DNA of 12,542 nt, from positions 1 through 12,542 of the forward strand of contig JAITLH010000104.1 of NCBI GenBank assembly GCA_031277995.1, given 5' to 3'. Position numbers and translations under genes: made by a program. The notes under the pieces were generated by a model. That model was not told the DNA's origin. It saw only the letters and a list, made by a program, of their open reading frames with translations, and did no database searches. Of this stretch, positions 7,146 through 12,542 are shown piece after piece. Source of the DNA: Deltaproteobacteria bacterium (GTDB taxonomy: Bacteria; Desulfobacterota; Desulfarculia; Adiutricales; Adiutricaceae). Every line of letters begins with the position of its first letter. The first letter of the stretch is position 1.

Positions 7146-7177
7146 GAAAAAAATTTAACCTAGAAAAAATTTAACCT
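7146..7177. repeat. Tandem duplication just upstream of the pseudouridine synthase start
   Basis: GAAAAAAATTTAACCT (7146-7161) is repeated as GAAAAAATTTAACCT (7163-7177), differing by one A. On the minus strand each copy reads AGGTTAAATTTTTTC, directly before the ATG. The duplicated AGG is the only Shine-Dalgarno-like element, so the repeat may set translation strength. Confidence 0.75.
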
Positions 7178-7187
7178 TTAACCAACT

Positions 7188-7209
7188 TCGATTGGCCAGG
7201 GCCAATCGA
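7188..7209 (-). terminator. 10-bp inverted repeat after recO
   Basis: TCGATTGGCC (7188-7197) and GGCCAATCGA (7200-7209) form a perfect hairpin with a 2-base centre, 15 bases past the recO stop codon. The minus-strand sequence after it is AGTTGGTTAAAGG, with a T-run only about 20 bases later, so it is a stable 3' hairpin but not a textbook intrinsic terminator. Read-through into the pseudouridine synthase gene is plausible. Confidence 0.5.
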
Positions 7210-7224
7210 CTGGCCTTGCGTCGC

Positions 7225-8028
7225 CTAAGTTTCTTCCAAAAGTTCGTAAAAAACCTTGACGCTTTTAAACCTACGGCCGGATTGCAAGGTGGCGATGGTC
7301 CTAAAAAAATTCTCGGCCGAGCGGATTTCTTTTTCGCTAAGGTTTTTAAGGCCTTCCTTACCGTAGGCGGTTTTTAAGGCGCTCTCGAGTTCCCTTGACA
7401 TCTTGGTGGGGCCAAGGCCGCGCTTGGAGACGCAGTTTTGGCAAATGACGCCGCCCTGGGCGCCGTCCCACCACCAGGACGGGGAATCGGGGGCCCCGCA
7501 AATCAGGCACCGGTCCACGACGGGAGCGAACCCGGCCAGTTTAAGGTAGCTTTTGGTAAAGATTATCGAGAGCCGGCGGGCTTCCAGGGCGGGCGGCTTA
7601 AAGTCGGTCAATCTGGATAGGGCGATTAGGTATCTGACCAGGAGGTTAAAGGGTTTTTTGGCCGGGTTTTCGTGGGCCTCAAAGGCCCTCACCAGTTCCA
7701 AACTCCAGGCGACCAAGGCCAAGCAGACGGGATCGGAAGGTAAGACCGGCGCTTTGGGGTTTATTTCGCCCCTTTCGACAAAGGCCATTTCCCGGCCCGG
7801 CCTTTGCCTTAAGTGATACCAAGCGGCCGTGCCCGGCCTTAGGAGGTTTCCCCCAAAGCGCCGAACGCTCTGGCGGGCGTTTTTGGCCAAGGCCGTGACC
7901 AGGCCCTTTTCCCCGGTCAAAAAGGTTACCACCAAGTCCGAATCGCCCCGGGGGGCCCTATGCAAAACCACGCCGCCCAGCTTTTGGGCCGGGGGGAGGG
8001 TGGGCCGGTGAAGTTTTCTTTGGGCCAT
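7225..8028 (-). CDS. recO: DNA recombination/repair protein RecO
   Basis: From ATG 8028 the protein has 267 residues, slightly longer than typical RecO. The N-terminal OB-fold begins with GVVLHRAPRGDSDLVVTFLT, the RecO pattern of a Y/H-R-x3-E/D-S/D-D segment, then E-K-G-L-V-T-A-L-A-K-N-A-R. A helical domain follows. A four-cysteine zinc site is present (Cys174, Cys177, Cys196, Cys199; C-L-I-C-G and C-Q-N-C). RecO anneals complementary single strands and, with RecR, loads RecA onto SSB-coated gaps in the RecF pathway. An in-frame TTG at 8085 would add 19 residues of unconvincing sequence overlapping a palindrome, so I prefer ATG 8028, with a weak AAAGG ribosome site. recO is not beside era, rnc or glyQ as often seen elsewhere. 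Confidence 0.9.
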   Translation of the reverse strand: MAQRKLHRPTLPPAQKLGGVVLHRAPRGDSDLVVTFLTGEKGLVTALAKNARQSVRRFGGNLLRPGTAAWYHLRQRPGREMAFVERGEINPKAPVLPSDPVCLALVAWSLELVRAFEAHENPAKKPFNLLVRYLIALSRLTDFKPPALEARRLSIIFTKSYLKLAGFAPVVDRCLICGAPDSPSWWWDGAQGGVICQNCVSKRGLGPTKMSRELESALKTAYGKEGLKNLSEKEIRSAENFFRTIATLQSGRRFKSVKVFYELLEET

Positions 8029-8079
8029 GCGGCGCCTTTGGGACCCGGGCGGCCCTAAAACCCCTAGCGCAAACCACAG

Positions 8080-8101
8080 GGCCAAGCCCTCGGGCTTGGC
8101 C
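8080..8101 (-). terminator. 10-bp inverted repeat between the radical SAM gene and recO
   Basis: GGCCAAGCCC (8080-8089) and GGGCTTGGCC (8092-8101) pair perfectly with a 2-base centre. Partial copies (GGGCTTGGCC, TTGGGCTTCGCC) continue to about 8124. It lies after the stop of the upstream radical SAM gene and before the recO ATG. No U-tract follows, so termination is possible but not shown. Confidence 0.5.
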
Positions 8102-8136
8102 AGGGGCTTGGCCTTGGGCTTCGCCTCGGGGCTAAT

Positions 8137-9246
8137 TCAAATGAAGTCCGGGGTTTTGACCCGTTTAAGGTTATGCAGTAAGCGGTTATACTTGGTCATC
8201 CGGCATTGCGGGCAGTTTTTAAGGCAATACTCGCCCTTGGCCGACCAGGCCACTTGCTCCCGGCGTTTTTCGCCGCCCCAGATGTCCTTAAAATAATCGT
8301 TTTTTATGTTACCCATGGAACCTGTTGCGGGATCGTCGTTTAGGCGCCCGCATAAAAAGACCGACCCGTCGGCGGTGATCACGGTGGATAAACTGTGGGC
8401 CAGGCAAGGCAGGCCGTCGTTGCCAAAAATTTGGTTTTCGATTAGGGCCTTGGCGTTTACCGAAAAAAACGGCGTTTCCAAATCCAAGAGCCTATCCAAA
8501 ATAACCTGGGGATCCCTGTGGCTGGCCATTTCGTCGTGATCGACCACGGGCCTAAGGTGGAGGTAATCGGCCCCCAGATCCCTTAGTTTTATCGCCAAAG
8601 CCCTTAAGCCCTCCGGGTCGTCGTTTAGGGAGGTAAGGACGTAACCCACCCCCAATACCGGCCTGGACTTAATTTTGGCCAGTTTCGAAAGCGAGTTCAG
8701 CAAAACGTCAAAGCCATCGCGGCCCTTTAATTTTTCGTAAAGATCGGGACCGTAGGCGTCAAGGCTTAGCCGTATCCACTGAAAGTTTGAGTAAAACCCC
8801 GCCTCGCGCCCTAACGGGAAAAGCTTGGTGCCGTTGGTGATTAGGCCCACGGAAAGGCCATGGACCCGGGCCAATTCGGTTCCGGCCACGAAATCGGGCC
8901 AAAGGGTCGGCTCCCCGCCGCCCTCGATGGTTACCCCCTTGGTGCCGCCAGAGGCCAGATCGCCAAAAAGACGATCCAGATCGCCCAAGTCCAGCCGGTC
9001 CGGGCAAAGGGCCCGGGATTTTAAGTCCGAACACCAAACGCAGCTTAAATTGCAGCGGCTGGTCAAACTTAATTCCACCGAAACGGGATAAAACGGATCG
9101 ACCCCCACCAGGTTTAAGCCCAATCCGGGGATTTTTTCCGGAAAGAGCATGATTTTTTCCAGGCCAATCTCGTCGGGGGCCCGAAGCCGGGCCCCCAAAG
9201 GGTCCAAGGGGCCGCCGCTTTCTCTGGTTGGGGTCATTTCGTTCAT
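8137..9246 (-). CDS. Radical SAM enzyme with SPASM domain
   Basis: The 369-residue protein has the radical SAM C-x3-C-x2-C at Cys65, Cys69 and Cys72 (CNLSCVWC), a canonical SAM-binding glycine/glutamate motif EGGGEPTLWPDF (108-119), LITNGTKL (135-142) and RLSLDAYGPDLY (159-170). The C-terminal part carries the SPASM cysteines (Cys281, Cys299, Cys341, Cys345, Cys348; I-T-A-D-G-S-V-F-L-C-G and C-L-K-N-C-P-Q-C), expected to bind one or two auxiliary Fe-S clusters. SPASM enzymes modify peptides or proteins or act as anaerobic maturases; nothing nearby identifies the substrate. It is only loosely similar to the radical SAM gene at 25-1083 and keeps the GGE motif that enzyme lacks. ATG 9246 was chosen; a second Met three codons later is an alternative, and neither has a strong ribosome site. 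Confidence 0.9.
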   Translation of the reverse strand: MNEMTPTRESGGPLDPLGARLRAPDEIGLEKIMLFPEKIPGLGLNLVGVDPFYPVSVELSLTSRCNLSCVWCSDLKSRALCPDRLDLGDLDRLFGDLASGGTKGVTIEGGGEPTLWPDFVAGTELARVHGLSVGLITNGTKLFPLGREAGFYSNFQWIRLSLDAYGPDLYEKLKGRDGFDVLLNSLSKLAKIKSRPVLGVGYVLTSLNDDPEGLRALAIKLRDLGADYLHLRPVVDHDEMASHRDPQVILDRLLDLETPFFSVNAKALIENQIFGNDGLPCLAHSLSTVITADGSVFLCGRLNDDPATGSMGNIKNDYFKDIWGGEKRREQVAWSAKGEYCLKNCPQCRMTKYNRLLHNLKRVKTPDFI

Positions 9247-9263
9247 CTTTTATAAATTTCCTT

Positions 9264-9300
9264 AGCGCCAAGCCCCCGTCCTCCGGGGAGGTCGGGCGCT
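9264..9300. repeat. Imperfect hairpin upstream of the radical SAM gene
   Basis: AGCGCC (9264-9269) pairs with GGCGCT (9295-9300), and an inner CCTCC/GGAGG pair (9280-9284 and 9287-9291) closes a small loop. It lies between the Sel1-protein gene and the radical SAM start and could end the upstream transcript or form a leader structure. Confidence 0.35.
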
Positions 9301-9301
9301 T

Positions 9302-9357
9302 ACCAAGCTAAGCCAAACCAAGCTAGCCAAACCAAGCTAGCCTAACCGGCTAGGCCA
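9302..9357. repeat. 14-bp tandem repeat (AACCAAGCTAGCCA), four units
   Basis: Four 14-base units run head to tail: ACCAAGCTAAGCCA (9302-9315), AACCAAGCTAGCCA (9316-9329), AACCAAGCTAGCCT (9330-9343) and AACCGGCTAGGCCA (9344-9357). The middle pair differ only in the last base, and the outer two are diverged. Each contains a GCTAGC-like palindrome. The array ends two bases before the stop of the Sel1-protein gene, so it forms that gene's immediate 3' region. Confidence 0.85.
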
Positions 9358-9358
9358 G

Positions 9359-10012
9359 TTAAGGCGAGGTCGTCTCCGGGTAAAGCTTGGTCATGTTTCG
9401 ATAGTAATCTCGCATGTAGGCTATGAGTTTTCCGAAGGCCTCCTGGGCCGAGATCCGGCCAAGGTTTAGGGAGAGCCAGGTCTCGAATTCCAGGTAATCG
9501 TCCTCGCTTCGAACCGGGCCAAAAAAGTTGGGAATGAACCGACGCTGCCTATGGGTAAGCGAGCGCCTGACTTTGTTCTCCTCGTTTTCCAGGGCCGTCG
9601 AGAGGTTGGGGTAGAGGCGAACGATCTCGGTTTTTAGGCGCCTTTTTAGTTCCATGGCCTCGGGTATCGCGGCCATGCCCCGTAGGCTCAATAGGGCGTA
9701 AGCCTTGGACCAATCTTTTTCCACCCCCAACGCGGCCGCGTAGAGCTGGGCCAAACGAAAGGAGGCCATGGTATCGCCCCGATCCGAGGCCATGGTCAGC
9801 CATTTTCTGGCCTGTTCCAGGTTTTTTTCGATGCCGGCGCCCTCGAGATACATGACCCCCAATAGGCGCTGGGCCGGGGCGTAACCCATCCTGGCCGATC
9901 TTTCAAAGCAGCCCCTGGCCATCTCCAGATCCGCCGGATCGATGGAGAGGTAAAAGCGTTTACCCGTTTCAAATAGGCTTTGGGCCGATTCTCCCGCGTT
10001 TTCGGAAAGCAT
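9359..10012 (-). CDS. Sel1-repeat (TPR-like) protein
   Basis: The 217-residue protein has no signal peptide or membrane segment and is probably cytoplasmic. Two clear Sel1-like repeats of 36 residues are visible: about 29-64 (L-E-M-A-R-G-C-F-E-R-S-A with M-G-Y-A-P-A-Q-R-L-L-G-V-M-Y) and 65-100 (L-E-Q-A-R-K-W-L-T-M-A-S with G-D-T-M-A-S-F-R-L-A-Q-L-Y), followed by a partial third (A-Y-A-L-L-S-L-R-G). The C-terminal half (about 125-217) is charged and helical, with no family I recognise. Sel1 repeats form alpha-solenoids that scaffold protein contacts, so an adaptor role is inferred; no partner is identifiable. ATG 10012 follows GCAGG at suitable spacing. The gene stands alone, with structured intergenic DNA on both sides. 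Confidence 0.85.
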   Translation of the reverse strand: MLSENAGESAQSLFETGKRFYLSIDPADLEMARGCFERSARMGYAPAQRLLGVMYLEGAGIEKNLEQARKWLTMASDRGDTMASFRLAQLYAAALGVEKDWSKAYALLSLRGMAAIPEAMELKRRLKTEIVRLYPNLSTALENEENKVRRSLTHRQRRFIPNFFGPVRSEDDYLEFETWLSLNLGRISAQEAFGKLIAYMRDYYRNMTKLYPETTSP

Positions 10013-10105
10013 GGTTTACCTGCGCGAAAGTGACGAATTACAAAATCCACCCCGACAAAAAAAACCACCAAACCAAACCAAACCAGGCCTGGCCTGGCTA
10101 AGCTT

Positions 10106-10139
10106 GGTCACCCAAGGTAACCTAAGGGGTTACCTTAGG
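10106..10139. promoter_or_regulatory. Triple GGTNACC palindromes with two mutually exclusive hairpins
   Basis: GGTCACC (10106-10112), GGTAACC (10116-10122) and GGTTACC (10128-10134) sit 10 and 12 bases apart, about one helical turn. GGTAACC pairs with GGTTACC (5-base loop), while the overlapping CCTAAGG (10121-10127) pairs with CCTTAGG (10133-10139). The two hairpins cannot form together. This could be an operator array or an alternative-structure RNA element. Confidence 0.45.
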
Positions 10140-10193
10140 CCGCCACGATCTGTCCTGGGCCGCTCCCGGGTGGTTCCAAATTAAAGCTAGCAA

Positions 10194-10258
10194 AAATTGG
10201 GCCGAAATAATCGCGCGAAGGGAGACCCGGCCGTAAGAGACCCCAATTTAGGTCTCCC
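10194..10258. ncRNA. Possible pseudoknot-like structured element
   Basis: AAATTGGG (10194-10201) is complementary to CCCAATTT (10242-10249), and GGGAGACC (10220-10227) is complementary to GGTCTCCC (10251-10258). The two 8-bp stems interleave, which is the topology of an H-type pseudoknot. It lies in a gene-free gap. No RNA family is recognised and the transcribed strand is unknown; chance pairing is not excluded. Confidence 0.25.
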
Positions 10259-10371
10259 CGATGGCCTTCTCCCTTGGCGATTTTGGCCCGGCTCAAGGCG
10301 GAGGGAGCGCTTACTCCCCAGGGCGGAATTTAAGCGCCAATAAAAAACCGAGGCCAAAAAAAATAAACCCC

Positions 10372-11136
10372 TTACGAAAGGGTCAGGACGTCAACCCCCT
10401 TGTCGGTCACGGCCATGGTGTGCTCAAATTGGGCCGAGAGTTTTCCGTCGGCGGTGACCGCGGTCCAGCCGTCATCCAAGATTTCCAGGTCGTATACCCC
10501 TTCGTTAATCATGGGTTCTATGGTAAAAACCATGCCGGTTTGGATCCTTAGGCCCTTGCCTTTTTTGCCGTAATGCAGGACCGAGGGTTCCTCGTGAAAT
10601 TTTATGCCCACGCCGTGTCCGACGTAATGCCTAACCACGGAAAAACCCTCCGCTTCGACGTAAGACTGGATGGCGTGGCCAATGTCGCCAAGCCTGATCC
10701 CGCTTTTGACCACGGCGATGGCCCTTTTCAAAGATTCTTCCGTGACCGCCGTGAGTCTTTTGGCCGTTTCCGAGGCGTTTCCCACCAGAAACGTTCTGGC
10801 CGTGTCCCCATAAAATCCGTTCAAAATGGTGGTGACGTCGATCGTGACCAGATCCCCGTCCAATAATTTCCTGGGCCCGGGAATGCCGTGGCAAATCACT
10901 TCGTTTATCGATATGCAGCAACTGGCCGGGTAAGGGCTGGCCCCGCTTGACCCCCTGTAGCCCAAGGTCGCCGGTATGGCGCCGTTTTTTACGATGAATT
11001 CATGGATCATCGCGTCGAGCGATTCGGTCGTGACGCCCGGTTTTATGTGATCGGCCACCAAATCCAAAGCCCTTGAGGCGAGTCGCCCACTTTCCCTTAT
11101 CTTTTCTATTTGCTGAGGCGTTTTAATGAAAATCAT
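10372..11136 (-). CDS. map: Type I methionine aminopeptidase
   Basis: The 254-residue protein has the length of bacterial type I MetAP. It removes the initiator Met from nascent proteins when the second residue is small. The five metal ligands are all present: Asp100 (V-T-I-D-V-T), Asp111 (F-Y-G-D-T-A-R-T), His174 (Y-V-G-H-G-V-G), Glu207 (F-T-I-E-P-M) and Glu238 (Q-F-E-H-T), along with the substrate-site His83 (I-C-H-G-I-P). There is no N-terminal SH3 or zinc-finger extension. ATG 11136 follows AGAAGG at about 10 bases. In many bacteria map sits next to secY, adk or infA in the ribosomal protein region; here it stands alone between a lipoprotein gene and a gene-free gap. No good promoter is visible directly upstream, so co-transcription with the lipoprotein is possible. 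Confidence 0.96.
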   Translation of the reverse strand: MIFIKTPQQIEKIRESGRLASRALDLVADHIKPGVTTESLDAMIHEFIVKNGAIPATLGYRGSSGASPYPASCCISINEVICHGIPGPRKLLDGDLVTIDVTTILNGFYGDTARTFLVGNASETAKRLTAVTEESLKRAIAVVKSGIRLGDIGHAIQSYVEAEGFSVVRHYVGHGVGIKFHEEPSVLHYGKKGKGLRIQTGMVFTIEPMINEGVYDLEILDDGWTAVTADGKLSAQFEHTMAVTDKGVDVLTLS

Positions 11137-11214
11137 TTTGCCAAAACCTTCTATTAAAATGTCCTATTTTTAATGGGCGGCCCTTCTTTCGCTTATCGAC
11201 CCCTGGCCCGAACG

Positions 11215-11269
11215 AAAAAAAAGCCCCATCCTATCCCCTAGGCCAAGATTTCAGTAACCGCTTTGGGGC
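11215..11269 (-). terminator. Weak intrinsic terminator candidate after the lipoprotein gene
   Basis: On the minus strand, GCCCCA (11264-11269) can pair with TGGGGC (11223-11228), immediately followed by eight T (11215-11222). The stem is only 6 bp and the loop is 35 bases and includes the stop codon, so efficiency would be poor. Confidence 0.3.
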
Positions 11270-11706
11270 CTAACCGAGTAGACCAGACGGGTGGCGGTGA
11301 CCCCTTTGGCTTTATTGGTAAGCGAGACGAATTCGAAGCTAGCCTTGGCCCCTTCCTTAAGATAGGTGGGCCTTATGTAACTATCCCCAAAGCCAAAGGA
11401 ATTTCCGTTTTGATCGTAAATGATGGCGGAGATCATGGCCCCATGGATGGGGCCCCCGCTTTCGTTAACCAAGTTTCCTTGGACCGAAACGTGGGAGCCG
11501 CCGCCCAGGATGTTCCAGGTGTAATCGGTCACGGTGAGCTTTAGGCTCCCGGGGGTCATGTCGGCCACGTCAACGCTCGTGGGGGCTTGTTTTTCGCCCG
11601 GCATGGTCATTAAGGCCGAACATGAGAGCAACAGAAAGGTAAAAGGCGCCACCAAGGCCAACAAAATAAGTTTTTTCTTAAGAAACAAAGTAAAGAGCGA
11701 TTTCAT
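11251..11706 (-). CDS. FxLyD-domain lipoprotein
   Basis: From ATG 11706 the protein has 151 residues. A lipoprotein signal peptide is clear: basic start (K-K-K at 10-12), hydrophobic core and lipobox L-L-S-C with Cys29 as the lipidated residue. Ser follows Cys, so the Asp+2 inner-membrane retention signal is absent and outer-membrane sorting is expected. The rest (about 52-150) resembles the FxLyD family, an immunoglobulin-like beta sandwich: V-S-V-Q-G-N-L-V-N-E-S-G-G-P-I, A-I-I-Y-D-Q-N-G-N-S-F-G, Y-L-K-E-G-A-K-A-S-F-E-F. Function is unknown. I chose ATG 11706 because CGGAG lies 5 bases ahead; an in-frame ATG at 11724 adds six residues with no ribosome site. Downstream, map begins after 114 bases. 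Confidence 0.85.
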   Translation of the reverse strand: MKSLFTLFLKKKLILLALVAPFTFLLLSCSALMTMPGEKQAPTSVDVADMTPGSLKLTVTDYTWNILGGGSHVSVQGNLVNESGGPIHGAMISAIIYDQNGNSFGFGDSYIRPTYLKEGAKASFEFVSLTNKAKGVTATRLVYSVRPQSGY

Positions 11707-12196
11707 ATGGCTCCGTTTAGACATCCATGGGAGTCAAAAAAAATTAATCGAAAATAAAACGGGAAATAATTTTGGCCTGGGTTACTCCCAATTTCTCCCC
11801 AATGGTTTAAAATTTTCACAAATCATCAAGGCGCGACCGCCCAAGGCCCCAAGGCCTTTGGCCGCCAAAACGCTTTAAGACTGAGGTGAAAAGACCCAGT
11901 TAAAAACGAGATAAGATCACATCAGAGCGTAAATTAGTGGTACTTTAATACCGAAAAAATATTATAACCCAGGGTCGCTTGACTTTCAAGGCAAACTCCG
12001 CCCTTTCGATCGACGGCAGCCCCTCCCCCTTGGCAAATAGAATGCCAAAAACCAACCCCCCGAACCAAAAAAACCCCTACCCCCTCACCGGATTGGCCCG
12101 CGCCTATCTTTAACTTTCTCGCGTAACGGTCACTTTTTAGCCCGAGGGCGCGATCAAACGAAAGAGATGGCGCCAACGGCTCGGCCTTATTTATCA

Positions 12197-12254
12197 TGGG
12201 CCGCGGTTCCCTTTTTGACCGCGGCCAATTAACTTACTGGGTTCCCGCGGCCCA
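12197..12254. repeat. GC-rich inverted repeats sharing one arm (CCGCGGCC)
   Basis: GGCCGCGGT (12199-12207) pairs with ACCGCGGCC (12218-12226). The same left arm, as TGGGCCGCGG (12197-12206), also pairs with CCGCGGCCCA (12245-12254). The two foldings compete for one arm and the inner loop carries five T. This resembles a switchable leader or terminator, but no adjoining gene is visible. Confidence 0.5.
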
Positions 12255-12295
12255 GCCCAATCCCAATAACAAAAGCCCAATAAAAAATGCCCAAT
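12255..12295. repeat. GCCCAAT-A-run direct repeats
   Basis: (G)CCCAAT occurs four times (12255, 12262, 12275, 12289), and the last two are spaced exactly 14 bases with the unit GCCCAATAAAAAAT. Similar A-runs continue to about 12330. On the minus strand the repeats read ATTGGGC separated by T-runs. Confidence 0.65.
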
Positions 12296-12410
12296 AAAAA
12301 AATCCGCCGAAAAAACCCCGATAAAAAAAACTTGCCCCAAAACCCATTGGGAACTAAAATACTCCTTATTGATCGTAGGTTAGCGAGCTATCTGGCTCAA
12401 ACGATTGGCC

Positions 12411-12524
12411 GGTTTATCGATTACCGTGGCTAAACCGTAAAAACAAGCCATGGAAGCCTGGGGTTAAACCATGAACGAAATCTGGCCATGGTTTAAAAGG
12501 CGATAACGGCCCGTGGCTAAACCG
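12411..12524. promoter_or_regulatory. Cluster of TAAACC/GGTTTA elements with 14-bp direct repeat
   Basis: CCGTGGCTAAACCG is repeated exactly at 12424-12437 and 12511-12524, 87 bases apart. TTAAACCATG (12464-12473) and CATGGTTTAA (12487-12496) form an inverted repeat between them. With GGTTTA at 12411 there are five TAAACC cores in about 115 bases, in both orientations. This could be a regulator-binding array for a gene beyond the edge. Confidence 0.45.
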
Positions 12525-12542
12525 CGAAAAATTTCTAGTCAT
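12414..12542 (-). other. Doubtful 42-codon open frame touching the right edge
   Basis: The minus-strand frame runs from ATG at 12542-12540 to TAA at 12416-12414. Its peptide repeats R-F-S-H-G at residues 7-11 and 36-40, with V-H-G-L and F-H-G-L between. Because it reaches the window edge it could be the end of a longer frame. The repeats may equally be a by-product of the DNA repeats. No ribosome site can be assessed. Confidence 0.12.

Larger units (their letters stand above)
10013..10371. other. 359-bp intergenic region between map and the Sel1 gene, rich in structure
   Basis: I see no convincing gene here; open frames lack ribosome sites and family features. From low to high coordinates it holds the Sel1 gene's ribosome site, a CCAAA pentamer tandem (about 10067-10086), GGCCTGGCCTGG, three GGTNACC palindromes (10106-10134), interleaved stems (10194-10258) and a GCGCTTA/TAAGCGC inverted repeat (10307-10313 and 10331-10337). 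The map stop follows, with T-rich minus-strand sequence behind it (the A-runs near 10342-10363). A small RNA or long leader is possible. I could not match tRNA, SRP RNA, RNase P, tmRNA or 6S signatures. Confidence 0.55.
11707..12542. other. Gene-poor region to the right window edge
   Basis: About 836 bases carry no gene I can support. The DNA is more AT-rich than the coding parts, with many homopolymer A/T runs. The 87-codon minus-strand frame at 11934-12197 lacks a ribosome site and any recognisable fold. A T-rich leader upstream of the lipoprotein gene (11710-11790, minus strand) has no good promoter boxes. GGCC-rich short palindromes occur at 11842-11872, and stronger palindromes and repeats from 12197 onward are listed separately. 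No tRNA loop or known RNA signature was found. Confidence 0.55.

Noticed and set aside
8029..8085. Longer RecO from TTG 8085
   Set aside because: The rare start has no ribosome site and the start codon lies within a palindrome; RecO homology begins after ATG 8028.
10141..10260. tRNA gene (GGTTCCAAATT looked like a T-loop)
   Set aside because: No acceptor stem, anticodon arm or proper T-stem can be formed around it.
10261..10551. 96-codon plus-strand frame across the end of map
   Set aside because: Most of it is antisense to map, which has all catalytic residues; the remainder has no supporting features.
11934..12197. 87-codon minus-strand open frame in the right gene-poor region
   Set aside because: No ribosome site, no recognisable domain, odd composition and repeats at its start; not reported as a gene.
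12411..12542. CRISPR array
   Set aside because: Repeats are only 14 bases, spacing is irregular and orientation is mixed; there are no cas genes.

Overview
The window is a GC-rich bacterial chromosome segment carrying ten convincing protein genes, all on the minus strand, so it is transcribed from high to low coordinates. I see no rRNA or tRNA gene, transposase, phage gene or CRISPR array. The gene set (flagellar export ATPase FliI, a membrane Na+/H+ antiporter, an FxLyD-type lipoprotein, two radical SAM/SPASM enzymes) points to a Gram-negative, probably anaerobic and flagellate bacterium. Desulfobacterota (former Deltaproteobacteria) is my best guess; it rests on general gene resemblance and is not proven.

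Layout in the direction of transcription. Positions 12542-11707 hold no recognised gene but are full of short palindromes and repeats. Then come a lipoprotein (11706-11251), methionine aminopeptidase Map (11136-10372), a 359-bp structured intergenic stretch, a Sel1-repeat protein (10012-9359), a radical SAM/SPASM enzyme (9246-8137), RecO (8028-7225), an RluB/RsuA-family pseudouridine synthase (7145-6393), FliI (6165-4819), a NhaD/CitMHS-type antiporter (4690-3092), a secreted Pro/Ala/Ser-rich protein ending in a LytR_C-like domain (3002-1080), and a second radical SAM/SPASM enzyme (1083-25) whose start overlaps the stop of the preceding gene.

Most genes are housekeeping functions (protein maturation, recombination repair, rRNA modification, motility) standing apart from their classical neighbours: fliI has no fliH or fliJ beside it, and map is not next to secY or infA. 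The only clear operon-like unit is antiporter, LytR_C protein and radical SAM enzyme, the last two joined by an ATGA overlap. One near-consensus sigma-70 type promoter is visible upstream of fliI, just past a perfect 19-bp-arm palindrome that closes the pseudouridine synthase gene.

The most unusual content is the coupled pair of a disordered secreted LytR_C protein and a SPASM enzyme, and the intergenic DNA, where nearly every gap has its own palindrome or short tandem repeat. No proven new system is visible. The best candidates for a second look are the coupled pair, the interleaved stems near 10.2 kb and the repeat cluster at 12.4-12.5 kb.
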